From positions 1 through 12,660 of the forward strand of contig CANRHY010000014.1 in the NCBI GenBank assembly GCA_947630515.1: a stretch of 12,660 nucleotides of DNA, written 5' to 3'. The notes beneath the pieces were generated by a model, which worked only from the letters and a program-made list of their open reading frames with translations, did not search any database and was not told where the DNA came from. The stretch's first letter is position 1. Each line of letters opens with the position of its first letter. Shown in pieces: positions 7,771 to 12,660 of this stretch. This DNA comes from an uncultured Bacilli bacterium. GTDB taxonomy: Bacteria; Bacillota_I; Bacilli_A; RF39; UBA660. Position numbers and translations under genes: made by a program.

Positions 7771-8871
7771 ATGGCACTTAAAGCTGGTATTATTGGAATG
7801 CCTAATGTAGGAAAGAGTACTCTTTTTAATGCAATTACTAAGAAAAATATTTTAGCTGCAAATTATCCTTTTGCAACAATAGATCCTAATTTGGGAACTG
7901 TAGTTGTTCCTGATAAAAGGTTAGAAGTATTAGAAAAAATGTATGAGCCTGAAAGGTGTATTCCAACACAATATGAATTTACAGATATTGCTGGACTTGT
8001 TAAAGGAGCTAGTTTAGGAGAGGGACTTGGTAATAAGTTTTTGAGTCATATTAGAGAAGTAGATGCAGTTATTCATGTAGTAAGGTGTTTTGCTAATAAA
8101 GATATTATACATGTTGAAGGAGATATTAATCCAGTAAGAGATATAGAGATTATTAATTTAGAGCTTGCTATGTCTGATTTGGAGATTATTAATAATAGAT
8201 TAGAAAGAATTGTTAAGAAAGCAGAGACAAGTAAAGATAAGGAACTTTTAAGGGAAGTAGAAGTTTTAAATAAATGCAAAGATGCATTAAGTAAAGGACA
8301 AAATTTAAGAGAGTTAGAGTTTAGTATAGAAGAAGAGGATTTTATTTCTTCATATAATCTTATTACTTTGAAACCTATGATTTATTTAGCTAATGTGTCT
8401 GATACTGATTTAGTAAGTGAAGATAATCCTTATATAAATGAAGTTAAAGATTATTTAGAAGAAAAAGGTGAAGAGTTAGTTTTAATGTCTGCTAAGATAG
8501 AAAGTGAATTAGTAGAGTTAAGTGATGAAGATAAGTTAGAGTTTTTAAAAGATATAGGTATTAGTGAAAGTGGACTTGATAAGTTAATTAATACTACATA
8601 TAAGTTACTTGGACTTAAGACATTTTTTACAGTAGGAAAAGATGAGGTAAGGGCTTGGACTTTTAGAAGTGGTATGAAAGCTCCTGAGTGTGCAGGTATA
8701 ATTCATACAGATTTTCAAAAGGGATTTATTAAAGCAGAAGTTATGAGTTATACAGATTTAGTAGAGTGTGGTAGTGAATTAAAGGTAAAGGAAGCAGGTA
8801 AAGCAAGACTTGAAGGGAAAGATTATGAGATGCAAGATGGGGATATTTGTTACTTTAGGTTTAATGTATAA
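7771..8871 (+). CDS. ychF: Ribosome-associated Obg-like ATPase/GTPase YchF
   Basis: YchF (EngD; YyaF in B. subtilis, OLA1 in eukaryotes) is a universally conserved P-loop NTPase that binds the ribosome, prefers ATP and is linked to stress responses and translation. Seen: P-loop GMPNVGKST at residues 9-17; switch I region with the [10 protein letters not shown] hallmark (31-40); G3 DIAGLVKGA (72-80), a hydrophobic-substituted form lacking the usual catalytic Gln; the G4 position NVSD (208-211) in place of NKxD, consistent with relaxed nucleotide specificity; and a C-terminal TGS domain with [17 protein letters not shown] and the YxDL segment. Length is 366 aa, typical. It is the last gene of the parA operon, 15 nt after the transporter. 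Its place between parB and rpsF matches Bacillus. Confidence 0.97.
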   Translation: MALKAGIIGMPNVGKSTLFNAITKKNILAANYPFATIDPNLGTVVVPDKRLEVLEKMYEPERCIPTQYEFTDIAGLVKGASLGEGLGNKFLSHIREVDAVIHVVRCFANKDIIHVEGDINPVRDIEIINLELAMSDLEIINNRLERIVKKAETSKDKELLREVEVLNKCKDALSKGQNLRELEFSIEEEDFISSYNLITLKPMIYLANVSDTDLVSEDNPYINEVKDYLEEKGEELVLMSAKIESELVELSDEDKLEFLKDIGISESGLDKLINTTYKLLGLKTFFTVGKDEVRAWTFRSGMKAPECAGIIHTDFQKGFIKAEVMSYTDLVECGSELKVKEAGKARLEGKDYEMQDGDICYFRFNV

Positions 8872-8888
8872 AGAAAAAGTAGTATAAT
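8860..8888 (+). promoter_or_regulatory. Possible promoter for the zinc-ribbon gene pair
   Basis: A perfect TATAAT (8883-8888) lies just after the ychF stop, with a poor TTTAAT (8860-8865) at a 17-nt spacing. No terminator separates ychF from the next gene, so read-through is also possible. Confidence 0.4.
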
Positions 8889-8907
8889 TTAAGTAAGGAG
8901 GAAGTAA

Positions 8908-9261
8908 ATGGATAAGTATTGTTCAAATTGTGGAAGTAAATTGCCAGAGGGAGCAGATGTATGTGTTAAATGTGGAAAGTTAGTAAGTCATAACACATAT
9001 AATGGAGTAAGTGGTAAGAGTAAAATTCTTGCTGCTGTTCTAGCATTTTTCTTGGGTAGTTTTGGAGTTCACAATTTCTATTTAGGATACACAAGTAAAG
9101 GTGTAGCTCAGTTAGCGCTTACTATAGTAGGGTATATGTTACTTATAATTTTAGTAGGTGCATTATTCTTAATAGCAACTGGTATATGGGCTTTTGTTGA
9201 ATTTGTGTTATTACTCACTGGTGGAATTTCTACAGATGCGAGTGGTAATAAATTAGTTTAA
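8908..9261 (+). CDS. Zinc-ribbon TM2-domain membrane protein
   Basis: A 117-residue protein of unknown role. Residues 4-23 form a zinc ribbon with CxxC pairs C5/C8 and C19/C22, each followed by Gly (YCSNCGSKLPEG...CVKCGK). A short linker leads to a TM2 domain: a hydrophobic helix (about 38-56) with LGSFGVHNFYLGY, the conserved G-x-H-x-F-Y-L-G loop, then a long hydrophobic stretch (about 68-102). TM2 proteins are two-helix integral membrane proteins whose function in bacteria is poorly known. The ribosome binding site is AAGGAGG (8895-8901). The next gene begins 15 nt after its stop and also has an N-terminal zinc ribbon, suggesting paired function. Confidence 0.9.
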   Translation: MDKYCSNCGSKLPEGADVCVKCGKLVSHNTYNGVSGKSKILAAVLAFFLGSFGVHNFYLGYTSKGVAQLALTIVGYMLLIILVGALFLIATGIWAFVEFVLLLTGGISTDASGNKLV

Positions 9262-9276
9262 AGAAAGGAGTAAAAA

Positions 9277-9984
9277 ATGGCAAAGAATTTTTGTAGTAAA
9301 TGTGGGTCTGCTTTGGTAGATGGAAAGTGTCCAAAGTGTAAAGAAGAAAAGACAAGTTTTAGTAGTAATGGATATATTTATAGAAGTGCACTAAAAAATG
9401 CAGCTAAAGATAAATTAAATGGTAACTTTGGTAAGTTATTACTACCTATTATCATAGTAGCTGTTATTATGGCTGTTGTTGGAGGAATAAGTTCAATTTT
9501 TCCAGAAGAGTCTATGTTAGGAGCAGTTGTAGCATTAGTGCTTGAAGTGTTAGTTATGCCTCTTAGTATGGGAGTAGTATTCTATTACCTTAATTTTGTA
9601 AGAGGAAATGAAGTAAAAGTAGAAGATTTATTTAGATATTACTCTAAAATATGGCCAATATTTGTACTAACATTTTTAATTGGTTTATTTACTGGCTTAT
9701 GGACATTACTTTTTATTATTCCAGGTATTATAGCAGCGTTAAGTTATTCAATGAGTTCATATATATTTGTTGATAACCCTGATATGAACGCGACTGATAT
9801 AATTAGTGAAAGTAAAAGATTAATGACAGGATATAAATGGGATTATTTCGTATTTAGTCTTAGCTTCATTGGTTGGGGATTACTTGTAGGAGTTACATTT
9901 GGTATAGCTATTATATATGTAGGGCCTTATATGAGTGTAGCGCAAGTTATGTACTATGAAGAATTAAAGAAAATAAAAGCATAA
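9277..9984 (+). CDS. Zinc-ribbon DUF975 family membrane protein
   Basis: A 235-residue membrane protein. It begins with a small zinc ribbon, C6/C9 and C18/C21 (FCSKCGSALVDGKCPKCK), followed by a DUF975-type polytopic domain. Hydrophobic segments lie at about 53-75, 80-105, 125-160 and 190-220. DUF975 hallmarks seen are GLWTLLFIIPGIIAALSYSM (about 140-160), the DNPDMNATDIISESKRLM segment, GYKWDYF, SFIGWGLL and YYEELK at the C-terminus. The biochemical role of the family is unknown to me. Most DUF975 proteins I know of begin directly with the membrane domain, so the zinc ribbon is an added module shared with the TM2 protein upstream. The ribosome binding site is AAAGGAG (9263-9269). It is followed by a terminator and so ends this transcript. 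Confidence 0.9.
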   Translation: MAKNFCSKCGSALVDGKCPKCKEEKTSFSSNGYIYRSALKNAAKDKLNGNFGKLLLPIIIVAVIMAVVGGISSIFPEESMLGAVVALVLEVLVMPLSMGVVFYYLNFVRGNEVKVEDLFRYYSKIWPIFVLTFLIGLFTGLWTLLFIIPGIIAALSYSMSSYIFVDNPDMNATDIISESKRLMTGYKWDYFVFSLSFIGWGLLVGVTFGIAIIYVGPYMSVAQVMYYEELKKIKA

Positions 9985-9990
9985 TTTAAT

Positions 9991-10026
9991 AAAGGCTTTA
10001 ATATTATGTATTAAGGTCTTTTTTTT
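9991..10026 (+). terminator. Intrinsic terminator after the DUF975 gene
   Basis: AAAGGCTTTAATA (9991-10003) pairs along 13 bp, with two G-U pairs, with TATTAAGGTCTTT (10009-10021) across a 5-nt loop, followed by an uninterrupted T-run to 10026. It separates the zinc-ribbon pair from the ribosomal protein operon. Confidence 0.88.
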
Positions 10027-10037
10027 GTTCAAAATTA

Positions 10038-10066
10038 TAGACAAATAATATGATTTTTGTTATAAT
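10038..10066 (+). promoter_or_regulatory. Strong promoter of the rpsF-ssb-rpsR operon
   Basis: The -35 is TAGACA (10038-10043, one mismatch to TTGACA), then a 17-nt spacer and a perfect TATAAT (10061-10066) preceded by TGT, an extended -10. Transcription should begin near 10073, leaving a leader of about 68 nt before rpsF. Confidence 0.85.
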
Positions 10067-10078
10067 ACCCATAGAAAA

Positions 10079-10136
10079 GAGCAAAAAATTGCTCCTTGCT
10101 TCTTAAAAAAAGAAGCCATAGACCAAAGGGAGGTGA
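10079..10136 (+). promoter_or_regulatory. rpsF leader, probable S6:S18 autoregulatory RNA motif
   Basis: The leader can fold in two ways. Hairpin A: GAGCAA (10079-10084) with TTGCTC (10089-10094). Hairpin B: GCTTCTT (10098-10104) with AAGAAGC (10110-10116). In addition, CTCCTT (10092-10097) can pair with AGGGAG (10127-10132) of the rpsF ribosome binding site, enclosing hairpin B and a 3' bulge CATAGACCAA; this excludes hairpin A because they share 10092-10094. In Firmicutes the S6:S18 complex represses its own mRNA by binding a leader helix that holds the Shine-Dalgarno sequence and a CCG bulge. Architecture and location fit, but the trinucleotide at the expected place reads CCA (10116-10118), not CCG. 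The assignment rests on recalled motif structure. Confidence 0.6.
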
Positions 10137-10140
10137 AATA

Positions 10141-10428
10141 ATGAATAATTATGAAATTATGTTCATTGTAAGAGCTGATATCGCAGAAGAAGAAGTAAAG
10201 AACACTGTAGAAACTTTCGAAAAGGTTTTAACTGATATGGGTGGTAAGATTACTAATTCTAAAGATTTAGGGCAAAAGAAATTTGCTTATGAAATCAAGA
10301 AACAAGTAAGAGGTAATTATCATTTAATTAATGTTACTTGTGATAGTTCTGTAGTTAAAGAGTTTGATAGAAGAGCTCTAATTGATGAAAGAGTGCTTAG
10401 ACATTTAATTATCAAGGAGGAAGAATAG
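10141..10428 (+). CDS. rpsF: 30S ribosomal protein S6
   Basis: S6 binds 16S rRNA together with S18 in the platform of the small subunit. The 95 aa are typical. The N-terminus MNNYEIMFIVRADI and the C-terminal half, with YEIKKQVRGNYHLINV, FDRRALIDERVLRHLI and an acidic end, are characteristic. The frame is open upstream to 10096, but the ATG at 10141 has the ribosome binding site GGGAGGTGA (10128-10136) and gives the canonical start, so the upstream codons belong to the leader. It is first in the rpsF-ssb-rpsR operon; ssb begins 1 nt after its stop. Expression is probably feedback-controlled through the leader. Confidence 0.97.
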   Translation: MNNYEIMFIVRADIAEEEVKNTVETFEKVLTDMGGKITNSKDLGQKKFAYEIKKQVRGNYHLINVTCDSSVVKEFDRRALIDERVLRHLIIKEEE

Positions 10429-10429
10429 T

Positions 10430-10915
10430 ATGAATAAAGTAGTACTTGTAGGAAGACTTACTAGAGATCCTGAAGTTAGAACAATGCCTAATGGTAATCC
10501 AGTCGCGTCTTTTACTTTAGCAATTAATAGAAACTTTAAAAATAAAGAAGGAAACTATGATGCTGATTTTATCAATGTTAGTATTTTTGGTAAACAAGCT
10601 GAAAATGTTGGTAAGTATGTTTTTAAAGGAAATTTATTAGGTTGTGAGGGTAGAATACAAACTAGAAGTTATGATGCGCAAGATGGAAGTAAAAGATATG
10701 TAACAGAAGTTATTGCAGATTCAGTTGAATTTATGGGAAGTAAAAATAGTAATAATAATACTGAAAGTGCTCCTGTTAATGCATATGTTGATACAACAAG
10801 TTCTGTTTATATGGATACACCTAGTCAAGAAGATGGTGTTGATATTTCTACTGAGGATCCATTTAAAAATTTTGGTAATGAAGTGTCTTTAAGTGATGAC
10901 GATTTACCATTTTAA
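10430..10915 (+). CDS. ssb: Single-stranded DNA-binding protein SSB
   Basis: SSB coats single-stranded DNA during replication, recombination and repair and recruits partner proteins through its C-terminal tip. The 161 aa comprise an OB-fold domain (about residues 1-103: MNKVVLVGRLTRDPEVR, FTLAINRNF, FINVSIFGKQAENV, GCEGRIQTRSY), a low-complexity Asn/Ser/Thr-rich linker (about 104-154) and the acidic tip SDDDLPF, matching the DDDIPF consensus. The ribosome binding site AAGGAGG (10414-10420) lies inside the 3' end of rpsF. Placement between rpsF and rpsR is the classic Firmicute arrangement and marks this as the housekeeping SSB rather than a mobile-element copy. Confidence 0.97.
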   Translation: MNKVVLVGRLTRDPEVRTMPNGNPVASFTLAINRNFKNKEGNYDADFINVSIFGKQAENVGKYVFKGNLLGCEGRIQTRSYDAQDGSKRYVTEVIADSVEFMGSKNSNNNTESAPVNAYVDTTSSVYMDTPSQEDGVDISTEDPFKNFGNEVSLSDDDLPF

Positions 10916-10928
10916 AGGAGGAATATAA

Positions 10929-11144
10929 ATGAAAGAATTTTATCCTAGAAAGAAAAAAATATGTCAAATGTGTGCTGGAAAATCAGTTGATTATAAAGAC
11001 GTACCTATTATAAGTAAGTACGTAAATGAAAAAGGTAAAATATTACCTAGAAGAATGACTGGTGCATGTGCATTACACCAAAGACATATAGCTAGAGAAG
11101 TTAAAAGAGCTAGATATATGGGATTAATAGCATTTACAAAATAA
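10929..11144 (+). CDS. rpsR: 30S ribosomal protein S18, zinc-binding (C+) form
   Basis: S18 pairs with S6 on the small-subunit platform. The 71 aa are normal. Hallmarks are DYKDVPIISKYVNEKGKILPRR at 21-42, TGACALHQRHIAREVKRAR at 44-62 and the C-terminal AFTK. It keeps C12-x2-C15 and C47-x2-H50, the ligands of the zinc-binding C+ form, so S18 here probably needs zinc. The ribosome binding site AAAGGAGG sits just after the ssb stop (13-nt gap). A terminator follows directly, closing the operon; gdpP and rplI, which follow in Bacillus, are absent. Confidence 0.97.
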   Translation: MKEFYPRKKKICQMCAGKSVDYKDVPIISKYVNEKGKILPRRMTGACALHQRHIAREVKRARYMGLIAFTK

Positions 11145-11151
11145 ATAATAT

Positions 11152-11174
11152 AAAGCGTCTTAAAGGACGTTTTT
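11152..11174 (+). terminator. Intrinsic terminator of the rpsF operon
   Basis: AAAGCGTC (11152-11159) pairs with GACGTTTT (11166-11173), with one G-U pair, followed by Ts. It begins 8 nt after the rpsR stop. Confidence 0.75.
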
Positions 11175-11183
11175 AATTTTATT

Positions 11184-11231
11184 AAAAAAGCATAATGTAC
11201 CACACAAATCAATTTCGTGTGGTACATTATG
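11184..11231 (-). terminator. Long perfect hairpin, terminator of the XRE regulator gene
   Basis: CATAATGTACCACAC (11191-11205) and GTGTGGTACATTATG (11217-11231) are perfect 15-bp inverted arms around an 11-nt loop. Read on the minus strand the hairpin is followed by CTTTTTT (11190-11184), a proper U-tract, so it terminates the leftward regulator gene. On the plus strand it is not followed by a T-run. Confidence 0.8.
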
Positions 11232-11260
11232 TTGTGGATATCTTATAACTTATTAACAAT

Positions 11261-11542
11261 TTATTTAATATTAGTAAAATCATGTTCTTTAAAAAATTCT
11301 TCAAATGGAATATTAAGTGCTTTGCTAATTTCAGCAATTACTGCGATTGAAAAGGTAGTTTTTACTTTTACGCTTTCAATATTAGAAATTGTTGAACGGG
11401 ATAGATTACAAATTTCGGCTAACTTTTCTTGAGTAATTCTTCCATATTCGTCTGCATATTTTGATTTATTATTAAGTCTATAGTATTTAACATTTTTTGA
11501 AATCATAGAATATATTTTATCTAATTCTTTATTTGTTATCAT
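11261..11542 (-). CDS. XRE-family (Cro/C1-type) transcriptional regulator
   Basis: A 93-residue DNA-binding protein, essentially one helix-turn-helix domain. Helix 1 spans about residues 7-23; the helix-turn-helix is TQEKLAEIC (37-45) with recognition helix SRSTISNIE (48-56), followed by TTFSIAVIAEISKALNIPFEEFF (62-84), the usual final helices. Between helices 1 and 2 there are a few more residues (around 27-35) than in compact family members. No ligand-binding or protease domain is present, so it is a small stand-alone repressor or activator. The ribosome binding site AAAGGAG lies about 10 nt upstream on the minus strand. It is divergent from the surface-protein gene, with a 199-nt region between them, so that gene, itself, or both are plausible targets. 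It could also be the antitoxin-like half of a pair, but no toxin partner is visible beside it. Confidence 0.9.
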   Translation of the reverse strand: MITNKELDKIYSMISKNVKYYRLNNKSKYADEYGRITQEKLAEICNLSRSTISNIESVKVKTTFSIAVIAEISKALNIPFEEFFKEHDFTNIK

Positions 11543-11565
11543 TATATGTCACTCCTTTTGCAACT

Positions 11566-11571
11566 ATTATA
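11566..11571 (-). promoter_or_regulatory. Possible -10 element of the XRE regulator gene
   Basis: Minus-strand TATAAT (11571-11566) lies 23 nt upstream of the start codon and close to the ribosome binding site. No convincing -35 is seen at 16-18 nt, so activation or chance are both possible. Confidence 0.35.
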
Positions 11572-11675
11572 AATTAACTTAATGTTTATTACTATAACAT
11601 ATATGAAATTGAAAAGCAACATTAAACTTTATGAATAATAGTTAAATAAAATTGTAATAGTTTTGTATATTTTTC

Positions 11676-11704
11676 TTGAAATTACGAATATTTCATAGTA
11701 TAAT
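11676..11704 (+). promoter_or_regulatory. Promoter of the surface-protein gene
   Basis: TTGAAA (11676-11681), a 17-nt spacer and a perfect TATAAT (11699-11704); transcription should start near 11711, leaving a leader of about 31 nt with GAAGGTGAT (11728-11736) before the ATG at 11742. This is one of the two best promoter matches in the window. Confidence 0.85.
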
Positions 11705-11723
11705 AAAATACGAGATATTCGTA
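11683..11723. repeat. Inverted repeat flanking the -10, candidate operator
   Basis: TACGAATAT (11683-11691) and ATATTCGTA (11715-11723) are perfect 9-bp inverted arms. Their centres are 32 bp apart, about three helical turns, and they bracket the -10 and probable start site of the surface-protein promoter. This suits two half-sites for a dimeric regulator, with the neighbouring XRE protein the obvious candidate. A transcript hairpin is unlikely, since the first arm lies upstream of the start site. Confidence 0.5.
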
Positions 11724-11741
11724 GTTAGAAGGTGATAATAT

Positions 11742-12660
11742 ATGAAAAAGAAGTATATAATAATAAGTATAGTAAGTGTGTTAGTAATATTAATAGGAGT
11801 AACTATAGCATACTATAGTACAGTAATAACAGGAGATAAAAAGAAGATAGTAATTAATACTAAAGAATTAACAATAGAATTTCATAATGGAGAAGATATA
11901 AGTGAAACAAATATAGAAGCACCATGGATTACAAGTAAAACATTTAGTGTAGAAAGTAAAAGTCCAGACGTATTTTATTATAATATAGTATTACAAGACT
12001 TAATAAATGGCTTTACTTCAAATACATTAGAGTATAAAATAATATGTACAGGTGGTGAAGGATATTCAATGTCAGACTTTGAACCAGTACCAGCTTCACC
12101 AGAGAAGAGTGACCAAGTACTAATAGAAGGAATAGAATTACAACCAAAAACTACACATACATATAAAATAGAATTTAGATATTTAAATAGTGAGGATATA
12201 GACCAAAGTGATGATATGGGAGAGACATTAAGCGGGAACCTTTATATAACAAAGGGTGAAGCAAAAACATTAGCTAGTCAATTATACAAAATTATGAAAA
12301 TACAATATCCAAATACAATAAATACAGAAAGACAACATTTTGACCAAGTAGTAGGAGAAAATGATGTTAATCCGAATAATTCATATGATGTAAGTGGCGC
12401 ATATAAAGAAACTGGAAACTTTACAGAAAAAGGCAAAGACGTTTATTATTATAGCGGAAATGTAACAAATAACTGGGTCAGTTTTGCGGGCTTTTACTGG
12501 AGAATAATAAGAACAAATGAAGATGGAAGTATAAGATTATTATATGGAGGACCAGAGGCAGATAAAGGAAATAGTACAAATCAATATATAGGAAGTACAA
12601 GAACATATAATGGAGATCATAATGATACAATGTATGTAGGATTTAAATACGGAAGTACAG
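11742..12660 (+). CDS. Surface-anchored protein, N-terminal part (runs off window)
   Basis: The frame is open from the ATG at 11742 to the window end; 306 residues are visible with no stop. MKKK precedes a hydrophobic segment (about residues 5-25) ending TIAYYSTV without a clear lipobox, so it is an uncleaved anchor or a signal peptide. Residues about 33-170 look like a beta-sandwich and end in Q-S-D-D-M-G-x-T-L-S-G-x-L-Y-I, a pattern I associate with cell-surface proteins of gut Firmicutes. A second region from about 230 holds FYWRIIRTNEDGSIRLLYGG (251-270), reminiscent of WRIIRxNGDGSIRLIY surface modules; more may follow beyond the window. Adhesion or matrix function is inference. Codon use departs from the neighbours: 27 ATA against 3 ATT Ile codons, and Thr mostly ACA. 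It has its own strong promoter and is divergent from the XRE regulator. Confidence 0.85.
   Translation, partial: MKKKYIIISIVSVLVILIGVTIAYYSTVITGDKKKIVINTKELTIEFHNGEDISETNIEAPWITSKTFSVESKSPDVFYYNIVLQDLINGFTSNTLEYKIICTGGEGYSMSDFEPVPASPEKSDQVLIEGIELQPKTTHTYKIEFRYLNSEDIDQSDDMGETLSGNLYITKGEAKTLASQLYKIMKIQYPNTINTERQHFDQVVGENDVNPNNSYDVSGAYKETGNFTEKGKDVYYYSGNVTNNWVSFAGFYWRIIRTNEDGSIRLLYGGPEADKGNSTNQYIGSTRTYNGDHNDTMYVGFKYGST

Noticed and set aside
8073..8279. Minus-strand open frame inside ychF
   Set aside because: Low-complexity Ser/Leu/Ile product from antisense reading of a conserved gene.
11191..11231. 15-bp perfect inverted repeat as an insertion-sequence end or attachment site
   Set aside because: No transposase, target duplication or second copy in the window; the T-run on the minus side makes it a terminator.
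11233..11241. Near-match to a DnaA box (minus strand ATATCCACA)
   Set aside because: A single 8-of-9 match in AT-rich sequence with no cluster of boxes or DNA-unwinding element nearby; not evidence of an origin.
10991..11432. Open frames antisense to rpsR (10991-11227, minus) and to the XRE gene (11217-11432, plus)
   Set aside because: Shadows of well-identified genes, crossing terminator hairpins and lacking ribosome binding sites.
11683..11723. Inverted repeats flanking the promoter as a phase-variable invertible switch
   Set aside because: The invertible segment would be only about 23 bp, leaves the -35 outside, and no recombinase gene is in view; an operator is more likely.

Overview
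The window is very AT-rich chromosomal DNA from a low-GC Firmicute-type bacterium (Bacilli, Erysipelotrichia or Mollicutes-related). Three things point there: the gene order parA-parB-DUF951-ychF followed by rpsF-ssb-rpsR, which matches the oriC-proximal region of Bacillus subtilis (soj-spo0J-...-yyzM/yyaF-rpsF-ssbA-rpsR); the strong AAGGAGG-type ribosome binding sites; and the codon use (Arg almost always AGA, Ile/Val/Thr mostly T-ending in core genes). All 14 visible stop codons are TAA (10) or TAG (4), none TGA, and Trp is TGG. The sequence does not give a genus; an uncultured gut Bacilli/RF39-like lineage is my guess.

Layout. (1) Bases 2-1225: 3' two thirds of ftsH, with a terminator over its stop codon, then a 531-residue membrane-anchored protein of unknown function (1259-2854). 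(2) A convergent M18 aminopeptidase on the minus strand (2881-4188) shares a 13-bp bidirectional terminator with that gene. (3) A tight plus-strand operon: parA, parB (50-nt overlap), a DUF951/YyzM zinc-binding protein, a divergent AbgT-family transporter and the ATPase/GTPase ychF (4384-8871). (4) Two small membrane proteins with N-terminal zinc ribbons, one TM2-domain and one DUF975 (8908-9984), then a terminator. (5) A strong promoter and structured leader resembling the S6:S18 autoregulatory motif, then rpsF-ssb-rpsR (10141-11144) and a terminator. (6) A minus-strand XRE-type regulator (11261-11542), divergent from a large surface-protein gene that runs off the right edge (11742-12660).

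Function. Most of the window is core: membrane protein quality control (FtsH), chromosome segregation (ParAB), translation (S6, S18, YchF) and single-strand DNA binding (SSB). The accessory parts are the transporter inside the parAB-ychF operon, the zinc-ribbon membrane pair, the 531-residue protein, and above all the right end, where base and codon use change, a promoter carries flanking inverted repeats and a regulator sits divergently. I see no tRNA, rRNA, CRISPR array, insertion sequence or parS site. No gene-free stretch exceeds 300 bases. I found no convincing new system; the regulator/surface-protein locus is the best candidate for something undescribed.
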